Part shown: in pieces, positions 1 through 8,139 of the stretch
Layout of the letters: each line of letters opens with the position of its first letter
Numbering within the stretch: position 1 is the first letter of the stretch
Assembly (NCBI GenBank): GCA_047519745.1
Contig: JAPVSJ010000018.1
Location: 1-16,036, forward strand
Direction of reading: 5' to 3'
Origin: VRUE01 sp047519745
GTDB lineage: Bacteria; Actinomycetota; Thermoleophilia; Solirubrobacterales; 70-9
DNA length: 16,036 bases
Notes under the pieces: model-generated
The model's database searches: none
What the model was told of the DNA's origin: nothing
The model's input: only the letters and a program-made list of their open reading frames with translations
Position numbers and translations under genes: made by a program

Positions 1-2
1 GC

Positions 3-71
3 CGGACACTCAAGCGCGAAGCGCGTCCGCCGACCCCTGCCCAACCGCTCCCGACCACCGCCTTGCGATAA
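3..71 (+). CDS. Possible 3' end of an upstream gene (partial, unrecognised)
   Basis: Reading frame 3 is open from the window edge to a TAA at 69-71, giving a basic, proline-rich 22-residue tail (RTLKREARPPTPAQPLPTTA, then LR). It stops 11 nt before the ccmE start, the spacing expected for the previous gene of a ccm operon, where ccmC or a short CcmD-like gene often sits. The fragment has no diagnostic motif. Frame 1 is also open here until a TGA at 76-78 and the ccmE frame is open to the edge, so the choice of frame is weak. Confidence 0.25.
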   Translation, partial: RTLKREARPPTPAQPLPTTALR

Positions 72-82
72 TCCCTGACCTC

Positions 83-483
83 GTGGATCCCCAGCGCAAG
101 CGAAAGATCCGGCTCGTGGTGGCGCTCAGCGTCGCCGTGCTGCTCGCCGTCGCGCTCGTCTACACGTCGTTCAGCGCATCCTCGGAGGCGAAAGAACCCT
201 CGCAGCTGATCGGCGTCTCCTCGGGCGGCAGCTACGAGGTGACCGGCCGGGTCGTGAAGCGTTCGGTGCGCCACCACGGTGAGGGGATCAGCTTCCGCAT
301 CGCCGATCGCGAAAACGCCGCTCAGAGCATCCCGGTCACGTACACCGGCACCATCCCCGATCCGTTCCGCGGTGGCCGCGAGATCGTCTTGGCGGGCACG
401 ATGAAGCGCGGCGTCTTCGTCGGCGAACGAGACACCCTGGTCACCAAGTGCCCCTCGAAGTTCACCACCAGTAGTTCCGGCGA

Positions 484-487
<4 letters not shown>
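83..487 (+). CDS. ccmE: CcmE, cytochrome c maturation heme chaperone (CxxxF variant)
   Basis: CcmE is a membrane-anchored extracytoplasmic heme chaperone. It binds heme covalently and hands it to CcmF for attachment to apocytochrome c. The 134-residue protein has one N-terminal membrane helix (about 10-30) after a basic start, then a beta-barrel (OB-fold) domain. Recognisable signatures are YEVTGRVVKRSV, the VTYTGTIPDPF strand and the EIVLAGTMKRGVF segment. The classical heme-attachment motif is HxxxY. Here the matching site reads LVTKCPSKF, so the heme ligand is Cys123 and the fourth residue after it is Phe127. Cys-type (CxxxY) CcmE is known from archaea, Desulfovibrio and some Gram-positives; the Phe is a further change. 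The GTG start is placed just before the basic and hydrophobic N-terminus. The stop overlaps the ccmF start (ATGA). Length is typical of the family. Confidence 0.9.
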
Positions 488-2898
<2,411 letters not shown>

Positions 2899-2910
2899 GC
2901 TGGGCGCCAG

Positions 2911-3891
2911 ATGAGCACTAGGCCATACCTGTCCAATGCGGCGCTTGCTTTCGCGCTGGCCTGCCTCGCGACGTTCGCCTCGGTCGCGCCGGCGCAGGGC
3001 GCGTCCACGTCGGCGACGGCTTCGCCGGCGATGTCGCCGCGACAGGCTCTGCGCTTCTGGACGCCGGCGCGGATGCGCCAGGCCCGGCCGCTGGAAGCCT
3101 CCGGGCCGCGCGGTGGAGGCCTGTCCCGTGCCTCGGCGGCACCCGCGCTCGACGCGGGTCAGGGCTCCGACGGCGGCGGTGCCGTCTCCGACTTCGCCGT
3201 GGTGCCCGACCCCACCGCGCCGGACTTCAGGCAGAATGGCGCGATCTTCATCGTCCTCCCGCACGGCCTTGGATTTGGCCGCTGTTCGGGCACCGCCGTC
3301 GACAGCGCGAACCGCAGCGTCGTCTTCACCGCCGGGCACTGCGTCAACGAGGGCGGTCCCGGCCACTGGTTCAACCAGGACTGGATCTTCGTCCCCGGCT
3401 ATCACGACGGCGTACGGCCCTTCGGCGTTTTCGTCGCCAGTTGGCTCGGCGCGACCAGGCCGTGGATCTACGGCAACAGCGAGAACGGCGACGTCGGCGC
3501 CGCCGTGGTCTCCCGCAACGAACATGGGCAGACCCTCGGCGCGGCGGTCGGCGGCGATGAAATCGCCTTCGGCCTCTCACCGAATCAGGTCTTCGACGTC
3601 CACGGCTACCCGGTCGAAGCGCCCTTCGACGGCGCCAGCCAGCGGCTCTGCTCCGGCACGCCCTTTCTCGGCCACGACCTGATCTCGTTCCTGCAGCCCG
3701 GGCCGCTCAACCTGGCCCTGAGCTGCGAAGTGACCGGTGGCGCCTCCGGCGGCGGCTGGACGATTCACGGCAACGTGCTGAACGGTGTCACCAACTACGG
3801 CTACGGCGACGACCCGACGACCGATTTCGGCGCCTACTTCGGCGGCGCGGTGCGCGACCTCTACGAGCAGGCCGCAGCGGTGAAGCAGTGA
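2911..3891 (+). CDS. Secreted trypsin/V8-like serine protease
   Basis: This 326-residue protein has a signal peptide (hydrophobic about 8-28, likely cleavage near APAQG-A) and a chymotrypsin-fold endopeptidase domain of the S1/V8-like type. The catalytic triad is visible: His143 in VVFTAGHCVNEGG, Asp194 in NGDVGAAVV, and Ser279 in TGGASGGGW. Cysteine pairs are likely around the His loop and Cys272 near the active Ser. Residues about 35-105 look like a propeptide rich in Ala, Gly, Ser and Pro. The active-site Ser lies in GASGGG rather than the GDSGGP of trypsins, as in V8-like and bacterial trypsin-like enzymes; substrate specificity cannot be read from this. The ATG is 12 nt after the ccmF stop and the GTGA at its own stop starts the next gene, so it appears to be co-transcribed with the ccm genes. 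A physiological link to cytochrome maturation is unproven. Confidence 0.87.
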   Translation: MSTRPYLSNAALAFALACLATFASVAPAQGASTSATASPAMSPRQALRFWTPARMRQARPLEASGPRGGGLSRASAAPALDAGQGSDGGGAVSDFAVVPDPTAPDFRQNGAIFIVLPHGLGFGRCSGTAVDSANRSVVFTAGHCVNEGGPGHWFNQDWIFVPGYHDGVRPFGVFVASWLGATRPWIYGNSENGDVGAAVVSRNEHGQTLGAAVGGDEIAFGLSPNQVFDVHGYPVEAPFDGASQRLCSGTPFLGHDLISFLQPGPLNLALSCEVTGGASGGGWTIHGNVLNGVTNYGYGDDPTTDFGAYFGGAVRDLYEQAAAVKQ

Positions 3892-4964
3892 AGCCTCTTG
3901 GCGCATTGCTGACGGTCGTGGCAACGATCGCGACCCTGTGCGTCTTCGCCTCCGCCGTCGCGGCGGCGTCGCCTTCCGCCGCTCTCCTGGCCAGGGTCTC
4001 CCAGCCAGGCGAAGAGCTGGACCTTCTGGGTGCGGTGCAGAGCCCATTTGGGACGCCGCGCAAGGAAACCGCGGCGGAGCTCAAATTCACCAATCGCGAC
4101 GGCTTCCGGTTCACCGTGGTCGCCTTCGGGCAGACGGTTGCGCTGAGTGTCGGCAACGGCCGCGAAGATCTTCGCCATCGTCTTGCGGGGCGCTCTTCGA
4201 CGACTACCTATCTGGCTCATGGCAAGGTCACCCCGAGCTCGATTAAGGCCTCCTTCGGCGACCGCGGCCGGATCAGGCTCCGTTTCCGCCCCAGCGGCAG
4301 GGAGCTCCACGCTTCGCGTCATGCCGGCTGCCGCCGGCCGAGTCACAACCTCGTGGCCAGGTTCGGCGTCTTCGTCGGCGAGCTGCGCTTCCGTGGCGAG
4401 GGTGGCTACACCTCAGCCGAGGCCCACCGCATCCACGGCGGGTCGGTCGACCTGGCCGCCCTCCTCGCTTGCCATCCCGGCACGAACCTGCCCGGGCTGG
4501 GCGGGTTGTCGACGACGCCGGGGCCGGCTGCGCAGGGGACCGGGCCGGGCCGGGGCGGTACCAGCCCCTCCAGTCCCGCGGTGCCCACCCACCCCAGCCA
4601 CGGGCCCAAACGCACGACCTTGCTCGCGAGCCTCAAACTTCCGCTCTCGCGGGCGGTGTTCGCGGCGCGGATGACCGACGAAGGCTCGGCTCGGTTCCTG
4701 GCTGCCGAGGAGCTCAGCGAAGGACGCATCGGGATCCTCCGTCTTGCCGGCACCTCGTCGCCGCCCGCGACCTTCAGCTTCGACGACACCCTGGCCGACG
4801 CCGCCGTCGCGCCGCCGGAGCCCTTCTCCGGCAAGGGCGTCTTTCAGCAGGGAATCGAGGGGGGCGAGAGCTGGACTGGCTCGCTCGCCGTCTCGTTCCT
4901 CGGTGCTCCGAAGGTGCCGCTGACGGGTTCGTCGTTCACGACCAGGCTCACGCAGAGCTGGTAG
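3888..4964 (+). CDS. Secreted two-domain orphan protein, beta-rich
   Basis: I do not recognise a characterised family. The 358-residue product starts at a GTG overlapping the protease stop (GTGA) and has a clear signal peptide (MKPLGALLTVVATIATLCVF, with likely cleavage after the AVAA-rich stretch near residue 25). The first half (about 30-200) is beta-rich, with a basic GRIRLRFRPSGRELHASRHA segment and a FVGELRFRGEGGYTSAEAHR motif, and contains two cysteines that could form a disulfide (CRRPSHN, LLACHPG). A Gly/Pro/Ser/Thr-rich linker follows (about 200-243), then a second beta-rich domain that includes FSGKGVFQQGIEGG and ends WTGSLAVSFLGAPKVPLTG. From memory, similar signatures are common in secreted proteins of Solirubrobacterales; the function is unknown. 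Coupling to the upstream protease suggests co-expression and perhaps a shared cell-surface location. Confidence 0.75.
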   Translation: MKPLGALLTVVATIATLCVFASAVAAASPSAALLARVSQPGEELDLLGAVQSPFGTPRKETAAELKFTNRDGFRFTVVAFGQTVALSVGNGREDLRHRLAGRSSTTTYLAHGKVTPSSIKASFGDRGRIRLRFRPSGRELHASRHAGCRRPSHNLVARFGVFVGELRFRGEGGYTSAEAHRIHGGSVDLAALLACHPGTNLPGLGGLSTTPGPAAQGTGPGRGGTSPSSPAVPTHPSHGPKRTTLLASLKLPLSRAVFAARMTDEGSARFLAAEELSEGRIGILRLAGTSSPPATFSFDDTLADAAVAPPEPFSGKGVFQQGIEGGESWTGSLAVSFLGAPKVPLTGSSFTTRLTQSW

Positions 4965-4967
4965 GTC

Positions 4968-4982
4968 CCGGGGGGCTCCCGG
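4968..4982. terminator. Weak hairpin between convergent genes
   Basis: A 5-bp GC stem (CCGGG, loop GGGCT, CCCGG) lies in the 21-nt gap between the stops of the secreted orphan gene and secG. It has no T-tract on either strand, so it is at best a weak bidirectional pause or terminator site. Its position between convergent stops is the main support. Confidence 0.25.
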
Positions 4983-4985
4983 TCT

Positions 4986-5210
4986 CTAGATCTTCAGCAG
5001 CACAACGGTGTTGACGACGAAGAGGACCGCGAAGAAGACCGTGGCGCGATCCAGGTTGCGCTCGACCATCGAGCCGCCGCCGAAGGAGCTGCCGCCGCCG
5101 CCGATCCCGAAGGCTCCGGAGAGTCCCGCGTCTTTGCCGGAATGCAGCAGGATCAGGAAGATCACGATGCCGGCGATGATCACTTGGAGGACGGCCAGGA
5201 ACGTATACAC
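4986..5210 (-). CDS. secG: SecG, protein translocase subunit
   Basis: SecG is the small subunit of the SecYEG channel, which helps SecA-driven export across the cytoplasmic membrane. The 74-residue product has the family layout: membrane helix 1 (about 3-22), the conserved LLHSGKDAGLSGAFGIGGG loop, a Gly/Ser-rich SSFGGGS segment, then ERNLDRATVF leading into helix 2 (about 55-72). Length is normal for Gram-positive SecG. The start is a GTG at 5210 with no in-frame ATG or good Shine-Dalgarno upstream. The gene is convergent with the ccm-protease operon and divergent from alkB, so it is probably transcribed alone. Confidence 0.95.
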   Translation of the reverse strand: MYTFLAVLQVIIAGIVIFLILLHSGKDAGLSGAFGIGGGGSSFGGGSMVERNLDRATVFFAVLFVVNTVVLLKI

Positions 5211-5263
5211 GGGCCGAATGGTAGCGACCGGCGGCGCACGGCGGTTGCCGGACAGAGTCGGAA

Positions 5264-5269
5264 ATTATG
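5264..5269 (-). promoter_or_regulatory. Candidate -10 element for secG
   Basis: On the minus strand CATAAT (5269 to 5264) lies in the only AT-rich patch before secG and resembles the TATAAT consensus. It would give a transcript starting about 45 nt before the GTG. No good -35 is seen at the right distance. The palindrome at 5277-5305 lies where the -35 region would be, so a repressor bound there could affect secG as well as alkB. Confidence 0.35.
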
Positions 5270-5276
5270 TTGCGAT

Positions 5277-5305
5277 GGTTGACAGGCTAAGCTAGCTTGT
5301 CAACC
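5277..5305. promoter_or_regulatory. Long interrupted palindrome, candidate TetR operator for the alkB cassette
   Basis: The 29-bp site is centred on 5291. The outer arms GGTTGACA and TGTCAACC are perfect 8-bp inverted repeats, and inner GCTA/TAGC also pair, giving 12 matches out of 14 positions. Nested inside is a perfect 10-bp palindrome, AAGCTAGCTT (5289-5298). The site is 42 nt before the alkB ATG and contains a TTGACA hexamer (5279-5284) that could serve as a -35. TetR-family repressors bind palindromes of this size, and a TetR gene ends the alkB cassette, so autoregulation is the simplest reading; binding itself is inferred. Confidence 0.65.
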
Positions 5306-5327
5306 AAGCTGACGATTTCTGGCCATC

Positions 5328-5340
5328 TGACAAGGAGGAG
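5328..5340 (+). promoter_or_regulatory. alkB Shine-Dalgarno site overlapped by an extra operator-like half-site
   Basis: AAGGAGGAG (5332-5340) ends 6 nt before the alkB ATG and is by far the best ribosome binding site in the window; most other genes rely on overlaps or weak sites. It overlaps TGACAAG (5328-5334), which is an exact reverse complement of CTTGTCA (5296-5302) in the upstream palindrome. This could be a third half-site or a chance match. Confidence 0.6.
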
Positions 5341-5346
5341 GCGCCC

Positions 5347-6546
5347 ATGGAGGCTGCCGCGCATGGACACCATCACCACGATGCCGCAGACGTCGAACTG
5401 AGTCCGGCGGCCTGGACCGACCCGAAGCGCTACGCGTGGCTGCTCGGGCTGATCGTCCCGTCGCTGCCGTTTCTCGCCTGGGGCCTGGTGACGCTCACCG
5501 GGCTGGGTGTCTTCTGGTTCTACGGCCCGATGCTCGTCTTCGTGATCTTCCCCGTGCTCGACGCGCTTGTCGGCATGGATGCCGAGAACCCGCCCGACAG
5601 CATCATCAAGTGGCTCGAACAGGACCGCTACTACCGCTGGTGCACCTACGTCTTCATCCCGGTTCAGTACGCCGGGCTGATCTTCGCCTGCTGGCTCTGG
5701 GCCGACGGCGGCCTCTCGACCGTCGACAGCATCGGCCTGGCGCTGACGATGGGCATGGTCAGCGGGATCGCGATCAACACTGCGCATGAGCTCGGCCACA
5801 AGCGCGCCGACCTGGAGAAGTGGTTGAGCAAGGTCGCCCTCGCGCAGAGCGGCTACGGCCACTTCTTCATCGAGCACAACCGCGGCCACCACGTCCGCGT
5901 CGCCACGCCCGAGGATCCGGCCAGCTCACGGATGGGGGAGAGCTTCTGGGCTTTCCTGCCGCGCACCGTCTCGGGCAGCCTCGGCTCGGCCTGGGGGATC
6001 GAGCGCGCCCGCCTCGACCGGACGGGCCACTCGGCCTGGTCGGTCCACAACGACATCCTCCAGGCCTGGGCGATGACCGTGGGGCTGTTCGCGCTGCTCG
6101 CGATCGTCTTCGGCCCGGTCGTGCTGCCCTACCTGCTGCTGCAGGCGGTGCTTGGCTTCTCCCTGCTCGAGGTCGTCAACTACCTCGAGCACTACGGCCT
6201 GCTGCGCGGTAGGAAAGAGGATGGTCGCTACGAACGCTGCCTGCCGCAGCACAGCTGGAACAGCAACAACGTCGCCTCCAACGTGCTGCTCTACCACCTG
6301 CAGCGCCACAGCGACCACCACGCCAACCCGACCCGCCGCTACCAGGCGCTGCGCCACGTCGAGGAGGCGCCCCAGCTTCCCACCGGCTACGCGGGGATGA
6401 TCGTGCTCGCCTGGTTCCCGCCGCTCTGGCGGCGGGTGATGGACCGTCGCCTGCTCGACCATTACGGTGGCGACCTCGAGCGGGCCAACATCCAGCCGCG
6501 CGCGCGGCGACGGGTGTTCGCTCGCTACGGGAGCGCCGCGGCGTGA
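5347..6546 (+). CDS. alkB: AlkB, membrane di-iron alkane 1-monooxygenase
   Basis: AlkB oxidises medium-chain n-alkanes to 1-alkanols in the cytoplasmic membrane, using O2 and electrons from rubredoxin. The 399-residue protein has about six membrane helices and all histidine boxes of the family: HELGHK (His147, His151), EHNRGHH (His177, His181, His182) followed by VATPEDPASSRMGE, the diagnostic NYLEHYGL (His282) and LQRHSDHHANPTRRY (His321, His324, His325). These distinguish AlkB from related desaturases and xylene monooxygenases. The N-terminus carries an unusual HGHHHHD cluster (residues 6-12) before the first helix. The ATG is set by a strong Shine-Dalgarno site 6 nt upstream. The stop overlaps the rubredoxin start (GTGA), so electron donor and oxygenase are translationally coupled. 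A regulator follows in the same transcript. Confidence 0.97.
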   Translation: MEAAAHGHHHHDAADVELSPAAWTDPKRYAWLLGLIVPSLPFLAWGLVTLTGLGVFWFYGPMLVFVIFPVLDALVGMDAENPPDSIIKWLEQDRYYRWCTYVFIPVQYAGLIFACWLWADGGLSTVDSIGLALTMGMVSGIAINTAHELGHKRADLEKWLSKVALAQSGYGHFFIEHNRGHHVRVATPEDPASSRMGESFWAFLPRTVSGSLGSAWGIERARLDRTGHSAWSVHNDILQAWAMTVGLFALLAIVFGPVVLPYLLLQAVLGFSLLEVVNYLEHYGLLRGRKEDGRYERCLPQHSWNSNNVASNVLLYHLQRHSDHHANPTRRYQALRHVEEAPQLPTGYAGMIVLAWFPPLWRRVMDRRLLDHYGGDLERANIQPRARRRVFARYGSAAA

Positions 6547-6719
6547 GCGCCTTTCGCTGTCCCGGCTGTGGCTACGTCTACGACGAGAAGGCCGGCCACC
6601 CGCGCGAGGGCTTCCCGGCCGGAACTCCCTGGAGCGAGGTCCCGGACGACTGGCACTGCCCCGACTGCGGGGTGCGCGACAAGGTCGACTTCGAGCCGGT
6701 CGACGGGGACGACGATTGA
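6543..6719 (+). CDS. Rubredoxin, electron donor to AlkB
   Basis: This 58-residue protein is a small acidic cytoplasmic iron-sulfur carrier. The one-iron site is formed by Cys6 and Cys9 (CPGCGYVYD) and Cys39 and Cys42 (CPDCG), with the usual PREGFPAGTPWSEVPDDW segment between. It is of the short, single-domain type found beside alkB in actinobacteria, which passes electrons from a rubredoxin reductase to AlkB. No reductase is in this window, so it must be encoded elsewhere or beyond it. The GTG start overlaps the alkB stop by 4 nt, and the TGA overlaps a possible TTG start of the TetR gene. Confidence 0.95.
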   Translation: MSAFRCPGCGYVYDEKAGHPREGFPAGTPWSEVPDDWHCPDCGVRDKVDFEPVDGDDD

Positions 6720-6748
6720 CCGCTGCCGCTGCGACCATTGGCGGCGTC

Positions 6749-7351
6749 GTGGAGGCACGCACCCCCTACCCCCAAGCGGCCAAGCGGCTGCTGCGCGAGA
6801 CCCTGCTCGCCGCCGGCCGCGACGAGGTCCAGCGGCGCGCCTGGTCGGAGATCACCATGGCCGAGATCGCCGCCGCCGCCGGGGTCAGCCGCCAGACCCT
6901 CTACAAGGAGTTCGGCAGCCGCGACGAGTTCGCCCAGGCGCTCGTCATCCACGAGGGCGAACGCTTCCTCGACGCCGTCGACGCCGCCGTGCGCGAGCAC
7001 CTCGACGATCCGCGCGCGGCGGTCGGCGCCGCGCTGGAGACCTTCCTACGCACCGCCGGTGAGGACCCGCTGGTGCGGATCCTGCTCAGCGACGACGGCA
7101 GCGCCGGCCTGCTGCCGTTCGTCACCACGCAGGGGATGCCGGTCGTCCACTGGGCGACCGCCCGCCTGACGACGACGATCGAAGAGGGTTGGCCAGAGGC
7201 GCCGGCGCGCAAAGCCCGCCTCCTCGCCGAGACCCTTGTCCGCCTTGCGATCAGCCACGTCACCGCCCCCGGCGACGCACCCGAGACAACCGCCACCCAG
7301 ACCGGCGAGCTGCTCGGCCCCTTCATCGACGAGGCGCTGGGCCGCAAATAG
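6749..7351 (+). CDS. TetR-family regulator of the alkane cassette
   Basis: The 200-residue product has a TetR helix-turn-helix near its start (SEITMAEIAAAAGVSRQTLY, about 33-52, then KEFGSRDEFAQAL) and a helical C-terminal ligand and dimer domain. TetR proteins repress until a small molecule binds. Regulators of this kind follow alkB-rubredoxin genes in Rhodococcus and Mycobacterium, so alkane or a derived alcohol or acid is the likely effector. The start is uncertain. GTG at 6749 gives a normal TetR N-terminus. A TTG at 6716 overlaps the rubredoxin stop (TTGA) and would add 11 residues (MTAAAATIGGV). The frame stays open far upstream over alkB, but that part is a shadow. The likely operator is the palindrome at 5277-5305. 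Confidence 0.9.
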   Translation: MEARTPYPQAAKRLLRETLLAAGRDEVQRRAWSEITMAEIAAAAGVSRQTLYKEFGSRDEFAQALVIHEGERFLDAVDAAVREHLDDPRAAVGAALETFLRTAGEDPLVRILLSDDGSAGLLPFVTTQGMPVVHWATARLTTTIEEGWPEAPARKARLLAETLVRLAISHVTAPGDAPETTATQTGELLGPFIDEALGRK

Positions 7352-7462
7352 CGCGCGTCCGCGAGGTGCCTGGGGGAGAAGTTCCGCCGCTGAAGCCTTG
7401 GGGTGGTGATGCTCCTGATCGACACGGCAGCGGCTGGGAATGCTGATGGTACGATTAATGGT
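7352..7462 (+). other. Gap between the tetR and vapB genes
   Basis: No gene or strong terminator is seen. The vapB frame is open back through 7403, where an ATG could start a longer protein, but that extension has no family features. The last 20 nt turn AT-rich and hold the vapBC promoter and operator described separately. Confidence 0.5.
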
Positions 7463-7477
7463 ATGAGAACTACCATT
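7446..7477 (+). promoter_or_regulatory. Candidate vapBC promoter and autoregulatory operator overlapping the start codon
   Basis: Inverted repeat AATGGTA (7457-7463), 7-nt spacer, TACCATT (7471-7477) spans the antitoxin ATG at 7463. A further ATGGTA lies at 7446-7451, 12 nt before the same hexamer at 7458-7463, so three half-sites are present. TACGAT (7450-7455) is a plausible -10 that would put the transcript start at or within a base or two of the ATG. No Shine-Dalgarno site precedes the ATG. VapB AbrB-type antitoxins commonly repress their own promoter through such repeats; no clear -35 is seen. Confidence 0.6.
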
Positions 7478-7708
7478 GATAATGCCGGACGGATCGTCGT
7501 GCCCAAAGACCTGCGCAGTGCCCTGAATCTGTTGGGTGGCGACGAGATCGAGATAGAGCTGGACGGAGAAAGGCTCACGCTGACGCCGGCGCCGCGGAAG
7601 GCGAAGGTGCGTCGGGGGCCGGATGGCATCCTCTCGGTTGAGCTCGGCATTCCGGAGCAGGGACCGGAGGACGTTCGCGAGGCTCTGGAACGGACCCGAC
7701 GACAGTGA
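7463..7708 (+). CDS. vapB: VapB-like AbrB/MazE-fold antitoxin
   Basis: The 81-residue product begins with a swapped-hairpin DNA-binding domain: MRTTIDNAGRIVVPKDLR, then SALNLLGGDEIEIELDGERL. This is the pattern of AbrB-type antitoxins (an I-x-x-x-G-R-I-V-x-P-K core). The C-terminal part (about 45-81) is charged and probably wraps the toxin. Its role is to neutralise the PIN ribonuclease encoded next and to repress the operon. An earlier in-frame ATG at 7403 would add residues with no family match, so the ATG at 7463 is preferred. The TGA overlaps the toxin GTG (GTGA), typical of toxin-antitoxin pairs. Codons look less strictly GC-ending than in neighbours, consistent with acquisition by transfer, though no mobile-element ends are seen. 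Confidence 0.85.
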   Translation: MRTTIDNAGRIVVPKDLRSALNLLGGDEIEIELDGERLTLTPAPRKAKVRRGPDGILSVELGIPEQGPEDVREALERTRRQ

Positions 7709-8130
7709 TCGTTCCCGATACCTCGGTTTTGGTGGCCGGATTTGTCGTTGAGCACCGCTTTCACGCCGTCGTCGGATCCGCCGTCTCCGAGGTGCGGGCC
7801 GAAGGTCGCCTGGTGGCACACACCATGGCTGAGGCCTATTCGGTGCTGAGCGCTCCGGCGGGCGTCTACAGAGTGGAACCGGGGGTGGTAGTCGACTACC
7901 TCGAGGGGCTCCTTGGCGATTCGCCCCCGACTCAGCCTCGTCCAGAGTCCTATCGGGAAGCTCTCGAGCTTCTCGCCGGCGAGGACCGGGGCGGAGCACC
8001 CGTCTTCGACGCCCTCATAGCCCTCGCGGCCCGCGACGCGGATGCCACACTGCTCAGCCTCGATCGCCGCGCCAAGCCGATCTACGAGCTCTGCGGCGTC
8101 GACGTGCAGTTCCTCGACGATCGGCCATAG
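7705..8130 (+). CDS. vapC: VapC-like PIN-domain ribonuclease toxin
   Basis: PIN-domain toxins cut RNA, often tRNA or rRNA, using Mg2+ held by acidic residues. The 141-residue product shows the four expected positions: Asp5 (VPDTSVLV), Glu43 (TMAEAYSVL), Asp102 (PVFDALIALAARD) and Asp120 (LLSLDRRA). All are intact, so activity is plausible. The GTG start overlaps the antitoxin stop by 4 nt. Codons include many T- and A-ending ones (for example in VLVAGFVVEHRF), unlike the flanking MFS gene. The RNA target cannot be told from sequence. The following MFS gene starts 9 nt after the stop, so some read-through transcription is likely. Confidence 0.88.
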   Translation: MIVPDTSVLVAGFVVEHRFHAVVGSAVSEVRAEGRLVAHTMAEAYSVLSAPAGVYRVEPGVVVDYLEGLLGDSPPTQPRPESYREALELLAGEDRGGAPVFDALIALAARDADATLLSLDRRAKPIYELCGVDVQFLDDRP

Positions 8131-8139
8131 TCTTCGCTC

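Noticed and set aside
6467..6748. Upstream extension of the TetR frame over the end of alkB and the whole rubredoxin gene
   Set aside because: The extension is Arg-rich and overlaps two well-supported genes in other frames. TetR proteins start shortly before the helix-turn-helix, so GTG 6749 (or TTG 6716) is preferred.
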